A stretch of 64,000 bases of DNA from Porphyra umbilicalis (taxonomy: Eukaryota > Rhodophyta > Bangiophyceae > Bangiales > Bangiaceae), in the NCBI GenBank assembly GCA_002049455.2, contig KV918896.1, positions 124,001 through 188,000 of the forward strand, read 5' to 3'. Below the pieces are notes generated by a model, which did not search any database, was not told the DNA's origin, and saw only the letters and a list, made by a program, of their open reading frames with translations. Position 1 is the stretch's first letter, and each line of letters opens with the position of its first letter. This document shows positions 21,574 through 32,772 of the stretch, piece after piece. Both the position numbers and the translations under genes were made by a program.

Positions 21574-23260
21574 GGGGGCAGACGAAGACGCGCGTCGCGC
21601 GCCGTCGGCAAGACGGCCGCTGATTGGGCCGCGCTTGATCCGGCGGCGCCGCCGGAGAGGACCGAAAATCTTGCAACGGCGCCGCCGCGCCCCAGCGCCG
21701 CGCCGGCGGATTCACCCCGTCGTTGCCGCCGCCGCCGCCGCCCGCCAGGGGCGGCGCGCCCCCACGCCGAGGGAGTTGCTGCCCCCGACTTCCCCCTACG
21801 CCAGGGGGAAGCGTGCCTCGCGGAGCCCGCGCCGCCGTCGTCGCAGCGCGAATCGGACGACGGGAAGACCTCCCCCCGTCGGCGTCACCGCGCCCGCCGA
21901 CGACGTCGGGGGCAGACGAAGACGCGCGTCGCGCGCCGTCGGCAAGACGGCCGCTGATGGGGCCGCGCTTGATCCGGCGGCGCCGCCGCAGAGGACCGAA
22001 AATCTTGCAACGGCGCCGCCGCGCCCCAGCGCCGCGCCGGCGGAAGCACCCCGTCGTTGCCGCCGCCGCCGCCGCCCGCCAGGGGCGGCGCGCCCCCACG
22101 CCGAGGGCGTTGCTGCCCCCGACTTCCCCCTACGCCAGGGGGGAAGCGTGCCTCGCGGAGCCCGCGCCGCCGTCGTCGCAGCGCGAATCGGACGACGGGA
22201 AGACCTCCCCCCGTCGGCGTCACCGCGCCCGCCGACGACGTCGGGGGCAGACGAAGACGCGCGTCGCGCGCCGTCGGCAAGACGGCCGCTGATGGGGCCG
22301 CGCTTGATCCGGCGGCGCCGCCGCAGAGGACCGAAAATCTTGCAACGGCGCCGCCGCGCCCCAGCGCCGCGCCGGCGGAAGCACCCCGTCGTTGCCGCCG
22401 CCGCCGCCGCCCGCCAGGGGCGGCGCGCCCCCACGCCGAGGGCGTTGCTGCCCCCGACTTCCCCCTACGCCAGGGGGGAAGCGTGCCTCGCGGAGCCCGC
22501 GCCGCCGTCGTCGCAGCGCGAATCGGACGACGGGAAGACCTCCCCCCGTCGGCGTCACCGCGCCCGCCGACGACGTCGGGGGCAGACGAAGACGCGCGTC
22601 GCGCGCCGTCGGCAAGACGGCCGCTGATGGGGCCGCGCTTGATCCGGTGGCGCCGCCGCAGAGGACCGAAAATCTTGCAACGGCGCCGCCGCGCCCCAGC
22701 GCCGCGCCGGCGGAAGCACCCCGTCGTTGCCGCCGCCGCCGCCGCCCGCCAGGGGCGGCGCGCCCCCACGCCGAGGGCGTTGCTGCCCCCGACTTCCCCC
22801 TACGCCAGGGGGGAAGCGTGCCTCGCGGAGCCCGCGCCGCCGTCGTCGCAGCGCGAATCGGACGACGGGAAGACCTCCCCCCGTCGGCGTCACCGCGCCC
22901 GCCGACGAGGACGGGGGCAGACGAAGACGCGCGTCGCGCGCCGTCGGCAAGACGGCCGCTGATTGGGCCGCGCTTGATCCGGCGGCGCCGCCGCAGAGGA
23001 CCGAAAATCTTGCAACGGCGCCGCCGCGCCCCAGCGCCGCGCCGGCGGATTCACCCCGTCGTTGCCGCCGCCGCCGCCGCCCGCCAGGGGCGGCGCGCCC
23101 CCACGCCGAGGGAGTTGCTGCCCCCGACTTCCCCCTACGCCAGGGGGGAAGCGTGCCTCGCGGAGCCCGCGCCGCCGTCGTCGCAGCGCGAATCGGACGA
23201 CGGGAAGACCTCCCCCCGTCGGCGTCACCGCGCCCGCCGACGACAACGACGGGAGCAGAC
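21574..23260. repeat. 335-bp tandem array, five units
   Basis: Units start at about 21574, 21908, 22243, 22578 and 22913 (spacing 334-335) and break up near 23251. Units are nearly identical. Each contains a GCCGCC-rich core and GGGGGCAGACGAAGACGCGCG. The unit is not a multiple of three, yet reading runs through several units on both strands, so it lacks stops in all frames used. I regard those long frames as an effect of the GC-rich repeat, not genes. Confidence 0.92.
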
Positions 23261-23449
23261 GAAGACGCGCTGCGCGCACCGGCCGCGAGGGTGTCGCTTG
23301 TTTCTTGAGGGCGCGGTCCTGCGCCGCTGGGTCGACCGTGGTTTCACCACATCTGGCCGCCTCGACGCCGCCCCGACTCAGTCTCCGTTCCACGGCGCAG
23401 GGCGGACCAATCGAGTGTGTCGACGACCGTCATAGGCGTCGCCCCCCGT

Positions 23450-24690
23450 TCCCTTCGCATTGTAGCCGACCGTCGCGGCTTTGCCGCCGCGAGCATGCAT
23501 CGCTCCGAACTCGCCCTCCCCCTCCGGGGCGGGGCGCTGGTCACCCATCAGCGCCCGCCCCAGAGGGACGGCTCGTTGCTACGCGTGCCGGCGGTGCCGG
23601 ATCCATCGGCTCGATCTCGGGTTGGGGGAAGAGGACGGCGACGCCGATGTCCGCCCGCCGCGCCGCCAAATCCAATCGCGTCGAAGACGCCCTGGATCGG
23701 TCGCCGTCAGCGACTCTGTCGTCGACGCCGCAACCGCAACGCCGCCGTCGTCGAGGACCGTCCGACGCCAGGGATGCCCCGCGCTGCCAACGCGCGTCCA
23801 TCCCTTTCAGGGGCGTCACCCGTCGCCGTGCCCGTGCCCGCGCTGTCGTCCCCACGACCAGGGGACGAGCGGGCCGCGTGCGCCGACGCCCGGCACGGGC
23901 GTCGCTCCTCCTATTCCTCAACGGAGCCGACCGTGGCGGCTTTGCCGCGGCGAGCTTGCATCGCTCCGAGCTGGATCTCCCCCTTCGGGGCGGGGCGCTG
24001 GTCACGAATCAGCGCCCGCCCCAGAGGGACGGCTCGTTGCCACGCGTGCCGGCGGTGCCGGATCCGTCGGCTCGATCTTGGGTCGGGGGAAGAGGACGGC
24101 GACGCTGATGTGCGCCCGTCGCGCCGCCGAACGCGATCGCGTCGACGACGCCAGTGATCGGTCGCCGCCAGCGACTCCGGCGTCCACGCCGCCGACGCGC
24201 CGCCGCCGTCGTAGACAACCATGCGTCCCCGGGGATGGCCAGCGTTGCTAACAAGCGGCAATCCCGCTCAGGGCCGTCTCCCGCTGCTGGGCCTCTGCCA
24301 TCGCTGTCGCCTTTAAGACACGGTGACGAACAAGCCGCGTGCGCCGACGCCCGGCATGGGCGTCGCCCCTCCCCCTCCTCAACGGAGCCGACCGTGGCGG
24401 CTTTGCCGCCGCGAGCATGCATCGCTCCGAGCCGTCCCTCCCCCTCCGTGGCGGGGCGCTGGTCACGAATCAGCGCCCGCCCCAGAGGGACGGCTTGTTT
24501 CTACGTGTGCCGGCGGTGCCGGATCCGTCGGCTCGATCTCGGGTCGGGGCAAGAGGACAGCGACGCAGATGTCCGCCCGTCGCGCCGCCGAATGCGATCG
24601 CGTCGACGACGCCCTTGATCGGTCGCTGTCAACGACTCAGTCGTCGATGCCGCCGACGCGCCGTAATCGCCGTCGGTTTTGAGGTTCCCG
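23450..24690. repeat. 461-bp tandem array, three units
   Basis: The marker GCGCTGGTCAC recurs at 23534, 23995 and 24456, exactly 461 bp apart. Units share GCATGCATCGCTCCGA and GCGCCCGCCCCAGAGG segments and are less uniform than the 335-bp array, so this array is probably older. Confidence 0.9.
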
Positions 24691-25712
24691 ACGGCTCGTC
24701 TTCGTTATCGCAGCGGCCACTCTTGTGTCTTGCGCTCGCCCCATTATCTGCTTCCTCTCTATCTCGCGTTGAGCGATACTAGTCGCGTCTTATCTTGACC
24801 GGTCCTTGTCGCAACTTAGTAGCGCTGTCTGCCGAAGTACCCCGCGTGGGGCCGGATGTTCTCCGAGATGCTCGACAGGGCGTCATCACCGGGGTGGGCT
24901 GCCACGAGCAAAGCCCCACCCACAGTTCCGGCGACGCCGGGGGAAGACACCAATGGTGACGACCCCGCCAATAATCTTGGTCTTCATCCGCCTCACGCTC
25001 CTCCGTCGATTACCCCGCCGGGAATTCCCGGGAGAGCGCTCCAACGCTGAGCACCGCCGCCGTCCGGGTCGCCAATCCGGCACAGTATCGTTGCCCAGCG
25101 CCGAGGACGCCATCTCAATCGTACCGCAGCGTGGTCGGGATGAACATGTCAGATCCATCGCCACAACCGACACAGCTCACCGGCCAAGCACCGCTTGACG
25201 TCACCCGGATCCCAATGGGAAGTGGCCAACGTCCCAAAGCCCGGCGAGCCTTGATTCCAGGGGTTGGTTGGAGGCCCCCTGGCGGCCATCGCGGCACACT
25301 GTGCCCGCAGCCACCCGTTCCGGATGATGGGGGGACGAGTCCCGTTGGTCGGCGTGTGGCCGGGGTCCTCGGGTAGGGAGTCCAACTCACCTACCACCGT
25401 ACCACCGCCGCCAGGCCGGGGCCGACCCTCTGCCGAAGACCCGGGTCCCGGGTTGGCCGCGCCAGCGTGCCGTCGTCTCCCGCAGATGGCGTGGTTGCTC
25501 TTGATGCTTGCCAGGCATGTCGATCTACCACGCGACATCGTTGAGCGAGGAAGGAGAGGAAGATCCGCAATCCAAAAAGACAACAGGAAGCACGGTCCCT
25601 CGGGACGTCCTCGCTCGACCGTCAAATCCGCACCCAAGACAACCCCTCTAGGGTCACGCGATCGATGCACCAACATGGTTCGTCCCCGGCACCGCGCTAG
25701 CAATGCAAGAGT
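24691..25712. other. LARD leader region without genes
   Basis: Unique sequence between the arrays and the 5' LTR. No zinc knuckle, protease or capsid-like motif was found in any frame. Confidence 0.6.
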
Positions 25713-25730
25713 CTCACCCGGAGCGCCAAA
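25713..25730 (-). promoter_or_regulatory. LARD primer-binding site
   Basis: On the minus strand the LTR end CTACA is followed by TT and TGGCGCTCCGGGTGAG. It begins with TGG as expected for a tRNA CCA end. The tRNA was not identified. Confidence 0.7.
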
Positions 25731-26203
25731 TGTAGTACAATGAATCGCGATCACCTCGGAGAAAAGGGAAGTACCGGCCGTCCTAGCCGCTCGTGCGTCA
25801 CCCGCTATGGGACTCGAGGTCCAGGAAGTCAGGTCGACCGAGACGCCAAGACAAACAGGCACGGTTTACTTGCCGGCGACGACGGTGCCTCCCACTGTCG
25901 TCGCCCTTCGTCCTTAAAGGGCGGAAACCGCTGCGCGGGGACCGGGGCCACTAGTTGGCCCGGTCCCGCGCTGCCAAATACCTACGATGCAGATAATTCC
26001 CTCCAATGCATAACACTACCCAATCTGGATTGACACGCCCCGCTGTCAGCACCGGACAATCGGACGAGCTCACCCAGACACGTGCGCCACAGGCACTCAC
26101 ACGCCGCAGTGGCACGCCACAAAGGCGACACACCACCGACCACCCGGCTTCCGAGCACCAGCGCCCACAGCCACGAGTACAACGCCTCTGGCGTAGTACT
26201 ACA
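25731..26203 (-). repeat. LARD 5' LTR (473 bp)
   Basis: Partner of 20868-21340. It is followed by the target duplication GGGGT and Gypsy-2A sequence. Confidence 0.92.
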
Positions 26204-27099
26204 GGGGTGTTTACCCTGGCTGTCGCTGCTGCGCTTGCCGCGCTTGCCGCCCTTGCCGCCGTCGCCGCCGGGCTTGCCGCGCTTGCCGCCTTTGCCGCCC
26301 TTGCCGCCGTCGCCGCCGGGCTTGCCGCGCTTGCCGCGCCTGCCGCCGTCAACGTCGCGCTTGCCGCCTTTGCCGCCGTAGCCGTTGTGCGCGCCGCCCC
26401 CCCCACCCAGCACAAACCCACACTCACCGGGTCCGCAACATCGCGGTTTGCCACCTCGTGGTGGCGCACCCCTTCTCAAGTTGCCGTTAGGCCGCGACCT
26501 GTGCGTGGGCACGAAGACACGGGATGGCCCCGTGCCGACACAACGCGGACCCGCACCCCGGCTTCCGCCTCGTCGCCAAGGTAGTCAACACCCCGACGAA
26601 GTCGGCGCCTGCCGGAAACGACGATGACCACCCAGAAAGTGCTGCACCGCGCGCTGTCGCCGTGTCGTCGGGGTAGTCAAAACCCAGACGAAGGAGGCGC
26701 CACTCGGCGCCGATGACGTTCGCCCCAACACGTGTTGTACGACGCACCTGCACATCAACGGGTCTTAGCGCCGACGCTCGTCGCCCGTCAAACGGCCGCC
26801 TGGCCCCACGCCCACGCCGACGCCGACCCGCCTGCGCGAGCGCGCGTACGCGCAAGCGCCGATCAGACCCGCAGCGCCAGCTGCCCGCCACCCACGCCCA
26901 CGCGTTCGTGGCCGGACGGTCGCGACCGACGACGGCGAACCGCCACCTCCCCCAAATCGGGACTGGGCGGCGCGCCCCCCACGGCTCCCGCCGCCTGGGC
27001 GGTTGCGCCCGCCAGGGCCCGTAAGAGGCCGCGATCGCCCAATCGGGTTTCACCATCCTCGGATCTCACCGGGACGGTTCGAATCTCGCGTTGGAGGTA
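26204..27099 (-). CDS. Gypsy-2A antisense region, N-terminal part
   Basis: Continuation of the Gypsy-2A tail beyond the LARD. Minus-strand reading near 26469-26415 contains EVANRDVADPVSVG; Gypsy-2B has EVANREVKDPASVG at the same place, with changes that are mostly conservative. Downstream lies a minisatellite (26215-26390, 9-bp units of CTTGCCGCC type) that reads as Gly/Lys- or Ala-rich repeats. 26470-27099 is GC-rich and similar to 51780-52354; no other gene is seen. Confidence 0.45.
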
Positions 27100-27494
27100 T
27101 GTAGCATATCTCTGCTCCCAATTGGCAATTGTCCGCGAGTAGCCCCCTTGGCTGGCTGAATCCACGGATTTGTGCGACCCGGCTTGTGGCAAGCCCTTTG
27201 GGGGGTTACTTCCGCATCGTTCCTTTTCTATCGTTTGTTTGGTTGCCTGTCTTATCTGTCTTCCGGCACTCATTACGATCGCTTGTGATCGGACGGTCGA
27301 TCGACAGGTGCCCTCGTCTGTACTAAATCACCGTGGGTCCGGGGTCGCCGTCGTGGGCGCCACCCGGCTTCCCATCGGATGCCCTTCAACAAAAGGTCTT
27401 CTTCCTCGCCGCGACGGCGATAGAACTCGCTTTATTGGGTGGCTACGGTCGATCTCAATACACTGGTAATTGACCTAACGTTATTAATACCACA
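27100..27494 (+). repeat. Gypsy-2A 3' LTR (395 bp)
   Basis: TGTAGCATATC...AATACCACA, the same length as both Gypsy-2B LTRs (44030-44424, 52355-52749) but more diverged. The flank is CCCCC. No matching left flank exists because the element's 5' part is missing. Confidence 0.9.
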
Positions 27495-28146
27495 CCCCCG
27501 GCCCCGCGCGGCCCGCCTCCTCCACTACCGGGAGGCGCCCCCGGCGCGGCACCGGCGGGGGGGACTCCTGCTCCATGGGGTCATCCCCTGCCTCGCCTGG
27601 CGCCGCCTCCGCCGCTGGGAGAGTGGGCGGCCGGCTGGGCGGCAGCGACACGCGCGCCGCCGCCGAGCGGGGCCCGACCGCGTCCTCACCAGCCGCCCGC
27701 GTCGGCGCACTCGACGCGCGGGAGGCCAACGCCGACCCCGCCGACGACTTGGACCGGCGAGGGGGGGGCGGCGGTTGAGTTGCTTGACTCCCCGCCGCCG
27801 AGGACTCCCGGCTCGGGGGCGCGGCGGTGGCCTGGCGCGCCCGGCGGGCTGCCTTGCCCCGGGACGCCGCCACGGCCGCGCCATTTGCCTTGGTGGCGCC
27901 GGCCAATGTCGCAGGTGCCGACGCCGCCGCCCCGCCAGCTCGCGGGGTGGCCGCCGTCGAGCCCTTGGCCTTGGGGGCGCCCGTACTTCCCGGCGCCCCG
28001 CCCACCCGCGGGGACCCCGCCGCAGGGCTGCCCGACTTGGCCGTAGCCGACGCCGGCGTCCCACTCGGCGCCGGCGTGGCGCGCCCCGCACTTGGGGAAG
28101 CCATCTCCTCGGTCGGCGCCACTGCAATCGATCGCGAGGACGCCAT
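27484..28146 (-). CDS. Ala/Pro/Ser-rich hypothetical ORF
   Basis: An open frame of about 220 residues starts MASSRSIAVAPTEEMASPS and runs in low-complexity Ala/Pro/Ser/Gly into the Gypsy-2A LTR. The start resembles those of the Gypsy-1 and Gypsy-3 antisense regions (MASADA, MASSTAV), so it could be the antisense frame of another plus-strand gypsy copy cut by the Gypsy-2A insertion. It may equally be chance in GC-rich DNA. No domain recognised. Confidence 0.25.
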   Translation of the reverse strand: MASSRSIAVAPTEEMASPSAGRATPAPSGTPASATAKSGSPAAGSPRVGGAPGSTGAPKAKGSTAATPRAGGAAASAPATLAGATKANGAAVAASRGKAARRARQATAAPPSRESSAAGSQATQPPPPPRRSKSSAGSALASRASSAPTRAAGEDAVGPRSAAARVSLPPSRPPTLPAAEAAPGEAGDDPMEQESPPPVPRRGRLPVVEEAGRAGPGVWY

Positions 28147-30418
28147 AGCCGCCGCGCCCTGGTAGGGGGGACGGCGAGGGGGATGGAACTGGGGAGGGGG
28201 GCGCACTGCGCACAGAGAAACGAGGGGGGGGGCTCTCAATTCGAGAAGCGGTGGGGGGGGACGGTAATGGCCGATAGTGGACGGCCACCCCGTCTGTCCC
28301 CCGCCTACCCCCCTCCCTTTTAATGAGCCCCTGCGGGGCAGACAAGGGCCCCTACCCCGGGCCCTCTCAGCCCCGCCCCGCGGGCCACTCCCCCCGGATG
28401 ACTCCCTACTGGGGGGGTGGACCCGCAAGACCGTCCCCCAGGTGAGGGGGTGGGGGGTTCCATACTGGGCACCCCCCCTGTTGGCCCACCGGGCACGGTT
28501 AGCGGGCCCGCCCCGGACATGCGGCCGCACCCCTGGCCCCCCCCGCCGTGTCCACCGTACGGCGACGGCACGTACCCCCTTGCCCGGGCGGGGGCACCCC
28601 CACGATCCGGTGCAGCCCTCGCTGGCGAGGACCGGGGCAGCACCCGGACCCCACACTGGGGAGCCCGGGGGCTAGCCGTCCTGGCCCGCCCGCCACAATC
28701 GTGCGGGCCCGCCCCCCTGGCTCTGGGCCGCCGGGACGGCGACCCCTCTAGAAGGGAGCATCATGAACCGCCCCCTCAGCCAATGGAACAGTGATTTTGC
28801 AACGGAAGCTGATGCACCGAGGTCCAGTTTTTGTGAGAAGCACGATAGTTCTCCTTCTGTACGTCTCTTGCGCCCCTTCACACTATGCCTATGGGGGTGC
28901 GCCGCCGCCTCCACCGCGCGGCTCGCGCTCGCCATCATTGAGGCGACGGAGTGGACAGCTCGCGCGGCGGCCGCCGCCGCGTTCGCGGCGGACAGGGGGT
29001 GGGCCGCAGGGCGGGGCGGGAATGCGGTGTTACGGGCCGAAGGCAACAGCCACACGGCCACCCTCACCAGGGTTGTGGAGTGTGAGGCGTTGCTCTCTGG
29101 ACTGCCGGGGGGAGGAGAAATGGCGACCACACCGTTCTTTGTGAAAGATTCTCGGGAAAAAATGGCGTTATTAGGAATAAGATAATGAGCTCTTACAGGA
29201 TAGTTGCTAATACATGGTGTACCAAAATCAAAATTTGCTCCCAAACAGGCCACCAATTTGGCTCTTCTTGATTAGAGAATCCTTCCTGAATAGTACAGCG
29301 AGAGGCTTACAGGTCCTTCTTGGTCCGGTCCACGCTCGCTCTGGAACTGTTTACAGAACTGCTGCTTCGAACGATCCTGAGAATCACTATGAGTCGTGTT
29401 TCGAAATTTCCAGGGCCTTCCCCAGGAATGGCCTCTTGTCGGGATTATCGACTCGCCAAGGCAATCCTCAAGCTCGACCGGCAGGTGCGCACAGGGATGG
29501 CAACGGCAGAGATCGTACGGCAGCATCAGCTGCATTACACAGTGAGGAGGCCAGGGAGCCTGTCACTTATTGCCTGACGTGGCCCAAGTCTGGCTTAAAG
29601 GCTCACTGGAGAGGACAATACAGAGTCGACAGATGGAGCCAGTCGTTCACCGTACCCGAGTGCTCGGCAGAGTCCACTCCTCTGCTCACAAGCAGCCATC
29701 TGAAGAGCCCCTATATTGAGATCGAAGAACAGCACTTCGTGAAAGCGTGACCCAGGAGTTCGTCACCCCCTCGAATCCAGACGCACCCATGTCTCGGCAA
29801 TTACTGGCAGGAGGCTCGTGCGGACGACTTTCCGAGGCAGTTTCTCTTAACGAGCAAAGTCCAACAACTGGCATCTTCATCAATTTGGGATCTTAAACTC
29901 AATCTCGTGATACAAGATGAAGCTCAGCTTCGTCGCAGCACTCACGCGCGTATCACAGTGGGCCACTCAGGGCCACTCAGCAGCTTCATAATCTCAGCAA
30001 CTGGACACGTCCCGTCCGAGACAATCTAAGTTCGAGTCCATGCACAGCTTGATCCTATGCGCAGACTGGCTCCCTTCAGGCAAGCGACCGTGCGCACGAT
30101 GTCTTTACAACAAGGTGAGAAATCCGGCGCGAAAAGCACTGCATCATTTCAAGATGTGAAAGAATTGGCAAGCTTGTCTATCTTTTTCGCCTGGGACACC
30201 TCTGAGACAGTTCCTAGGACAGATCCCTGGACTGTTTCCAGAATGAATCTCAGAGCGGCCCCGGAAATTGTTCTGTAGTTGTCCACATCGCAATTTATCC
30301 AGCCGGACATGCCACATTGCTGTCGAAAATTTCTTTTTACTTTCCTGTGCGCTGGTCAGTCACAGAATCATCTGTTTCCGAGGGGCATTGCCAGGGACTA
30401 CACATTGCTCTTGGCGGA
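28147..30418. other. No recognised gene
   Basis: 28147-28770 is GC-rich with runs of C and G. From about 28780 the composition drops towards balanced GC and stays so to 30418. Only short frames without domain motifs occur; none has support beyond length. Confidence 0.5.
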
Positions 30419-30421
30419 TAA

Positions 30422-32769
30422 CAGTCGTTCCACAAAAAACCTAGCACTCCGGCGGGATCATTAGTGCCCTCGACATCTCACATGTGCCTCTTTTGCGATG
30501 CAACGCTCTCGATTTTGGACAGGCGCTCTCGAAAATCTCTTTAACGTAACCAATCCACGATTCCAGGAGACGCCCAGCGGTCCCGGGGGACCCTCTCGTG
30601 AGGGACTTGAGATTTCTGAAACAAAATTTCCTGAGCAGCCGACGCCGCGCCCGACTTCGGCGTTCGTGGCAGGTCCATTGCATAAATGGCTCCAGAATGT
30701 CGCCCGCGTTCCCACGTGGTGGGCACTATCGCGCAGGCCGGCAAATTGTTGCCTCAATAGTTCCCACGGCTCTGCTCCCTCATTGGCGCGAGGGTCTACG
30801 AGGCACTGCCCACTTTGTCGGTGATCCGGTGGACCAATGAGAAAGCGCCAGAGCGTCTCTACTGAGAACGGGCCCTTCAATAGATGCCCCACTTGTCACC
30901 GGCTCACGGACTGCGTGGAGGCAGGTCACGACTGAGCGGGTTCGTGCCGTCGGAATCCTTCACCTTTTTCGGGAATGGCCTCATCAGACGCGGGCTGGTC
31001 TGACACACGAGGCAGCACGTGACAGCAATGAGCCCTCCATCGCTCTTTGTGGCCCCCCAAATCGTGGAGCCGGGCCCATCCGCCAATCTGGCTGGTCTCC
31101 CACTGGCGGGCGTGCCAGGGGTCACACGTCCCGTTCGAATGTTCAGAGCGCGGAGGCCGGCCCGTCGCCCAATTTTGGCTGACGGCCGAGTACGAGGTGG
31201 ACGGAGACCATAAGATCTCCTCTCGCGAGCTATTTTGGGACGATGGCATGTCCATTGCGAAATCATCGGGAATCGCAGCATATTTTGATCCTGGTCTGAT
31301 CCCTGAACAATGGCCCGACGGTCAAGATCATGGGCCCGTTCTCGGTCGCTCAAAATTGCATTCGGAAACTTGTGACGAGCCGGGCGCATATGTTGACCGG
31401 ACGACGGCGTCGCCGATCCGGTCGACGTCGCCACCGCCATCCGTTACGCCCCCCCCCCCCCCCCGCTCCCCGCCCCCCCCGCACCGCCGCCACCGCGATC
31501 CGCGCCCCCCCCTTCCCCCCCCCCCCGTTTTCCCCCCCCCCACCGCCGCCATCGCGATCCGCGCCTTCCCCCCCCACCACCGCCGTCGACGCCGGCGCCT
31601 GCGCCGCGGCCCCCCCATTCCGTATGCGCTCGTCACCGCTGTTGCTGCTCTCGTCTGGCGTCCTCGCTCTTTTGCACGTTTTTTTTTTTCCTCTGGCTTG
31701 TTCACGTGGCTGTTCATATATCTCCTGAACACTTAAAGTCCTCTCGCTGTTGTTTCTTTCTCTGCCACCTCGTTTTGGAGCTTTTGCTATAGGACTCAAA
31801 GCGGAGTCCTCGCAACTGGGTGCATCTCATCGTCGTCGAAAACGTTTCTCATGGCTGTTCCAAAATGCACATAACACACTCGCTGAGAGCGAGAGGGGAA
31901 TGCGCCTTCGGACCAGTACAGAGAGGCCACAAACAAGAACTCGAGCCCATTTATTCCTGAGACAACAGCACAGCAAACGAAAGGCAAAAGAGAACACCGA
32001 CAAGGCAGCCACAGCGGTGATCCCCACCAACGGGCGAGGGCGGGGAAGCGGCGCAGGCTGCGGACCGGGCGACTGCGGCGTGGGGGGGGGGGGGCAGCAG
32101 GGGGGGGGGAAGGGGGGGACGCGGATCGCGGTGGCGGCGGTGCGGGGGGGGGCGGGGAGCGGGGGGGGGGGGGGGCGTAACGGATCGCGGTGGCAACGTC
32201 GACCGGATCAGCGACGCCGTCGTCCGGTCGACATATGCGCCCGGCTCGTCACAAGTTTCCGAATGCAATTTTGAGCGACCGAGAACGGGCCCATGATCTT
32301 GACCGTCGGGCCATTGTTCAGGGATCAGACCAGGATCAAAATATGCTGCGATTCCCGATGATTTTGCAATGGACTTGCCATTGTCCCAACATAGCTCGCA
32401 AGCGGAGATCTCATGGTCTCTGTCCACCTCGCACTGGGGCGTCAGCTAAATAGGCTGACGGGCCCGCCGCCGCGATCCGAAATTGCAACGGGACGAGTGA
32501 CCCCTGGCACGCCCCCCAATGGGCGACCAGCCAGAATGGCCGAAGGGCCCTGCTCCACGATTTGGGGGGCCAGAAAGAGCGATTGAGGGCTCATTGCTGT
32601 CATGTGCTGCCTCGTGTGTCTGAGCACCCGAAGTCTTTGAGCAGAAAAGCGCCTTTGAAAATTGTTCGTTGACACGTCACTGGTTCTCAGCCACGTTTGC
32701 TCGAAACGAGGAACATATGGGTGGTACTATTGATCTCGGCTGAGTGCTAGGTTTTTTGTGGAACGACTG
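30422..32769. mobile_element. Foldback DNA element with Harbinger-like TAA duplication
   Basis: Ends are inverted copies of CAGTCGTTCCACAAAAAACC, each flanked by TAA (30419-30421 and 32770-32772). TAA fits the TWA target of PIF/Harbinger. Inside, long arms match in inverted order: about 30995-31690 pairs with about 32000-32632, and the outermost ~80 bp pair as well. The left arm holds about 500 bp (30490-30990) absent from the right. The centre is rich in C and G runs (31440-31620, 32085-32175). No transposase is present, so it is non-autonomous. Confidence 0.8.
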
Positions 32770-32772
32770 TAA

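Larger units (their letters stand above)
20868..26203 (-). mobile_element. LARD-like non-coding LTR element
   Basis: It is a 5.3-kb element on the minus strand with 473-bp LTRs (25731-26203 is the 5' LTR, 20868-21340 the 3' LTR), about 98% identical by hand count. A primer site abuts the 5' LTR and a polypurine tract abuts the 3' LTR. GGGGT is duplicated on both sides (20863-20867, 26204-26208). The 4.4-kb interior shows no gag or pol motif. It is filled largely by two tandem arrays (335 bp x5 and 461 bp x3). It must depend on proteins from another element. The partner is unknown; its LTR is not that of the gypsy families here. It looks structurally whole. Confidence 0.9.
17989..27494 (+). 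mobile_element. Gypsy-2A: tail and 3' LTR of a second gypsy family
   Basis: From TTACGCCAGACTGG (about 17989) the sequence follows Gypsy-2B (49932 on): chromodomain, a C-terminal extension, an antisense region and a 395-bp LTR (27100-27494). It is interrupted by the LARD at 20868-26203. Compared with Gypsy-2B it keeps about 1.8 kb more of the antisense region (roughly 18750-20590). Its LTR is visibly more diverged than the Gypsy-2B pair, so it is older. No left LTR of its own family is present. Confidence 0.8.

Noticed and set aside
21635-23435. Long open frames on both strands across the 335-bp array
   Set aside because: Repetitive, not frame-preserving between units, and open on both strands alike; a composition effect.
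27066-27090. GGTTCGAATC resembling a tRNA T-arm (also near 52331)
   Set aside because: No acceptor stem, D-arm or anticodon arm around it; lies at the same place before two LTRs as part of the element.
29214-29750. 178-residue plus-strand frame
   Set aside because: No domain, no homologous copy in the window, and length within chance for this region.
30461-30892. 143-residue minus-strand frame
   Set aside because: Lies in the arm of the foldback element; no motif and not preserved in the other arm.
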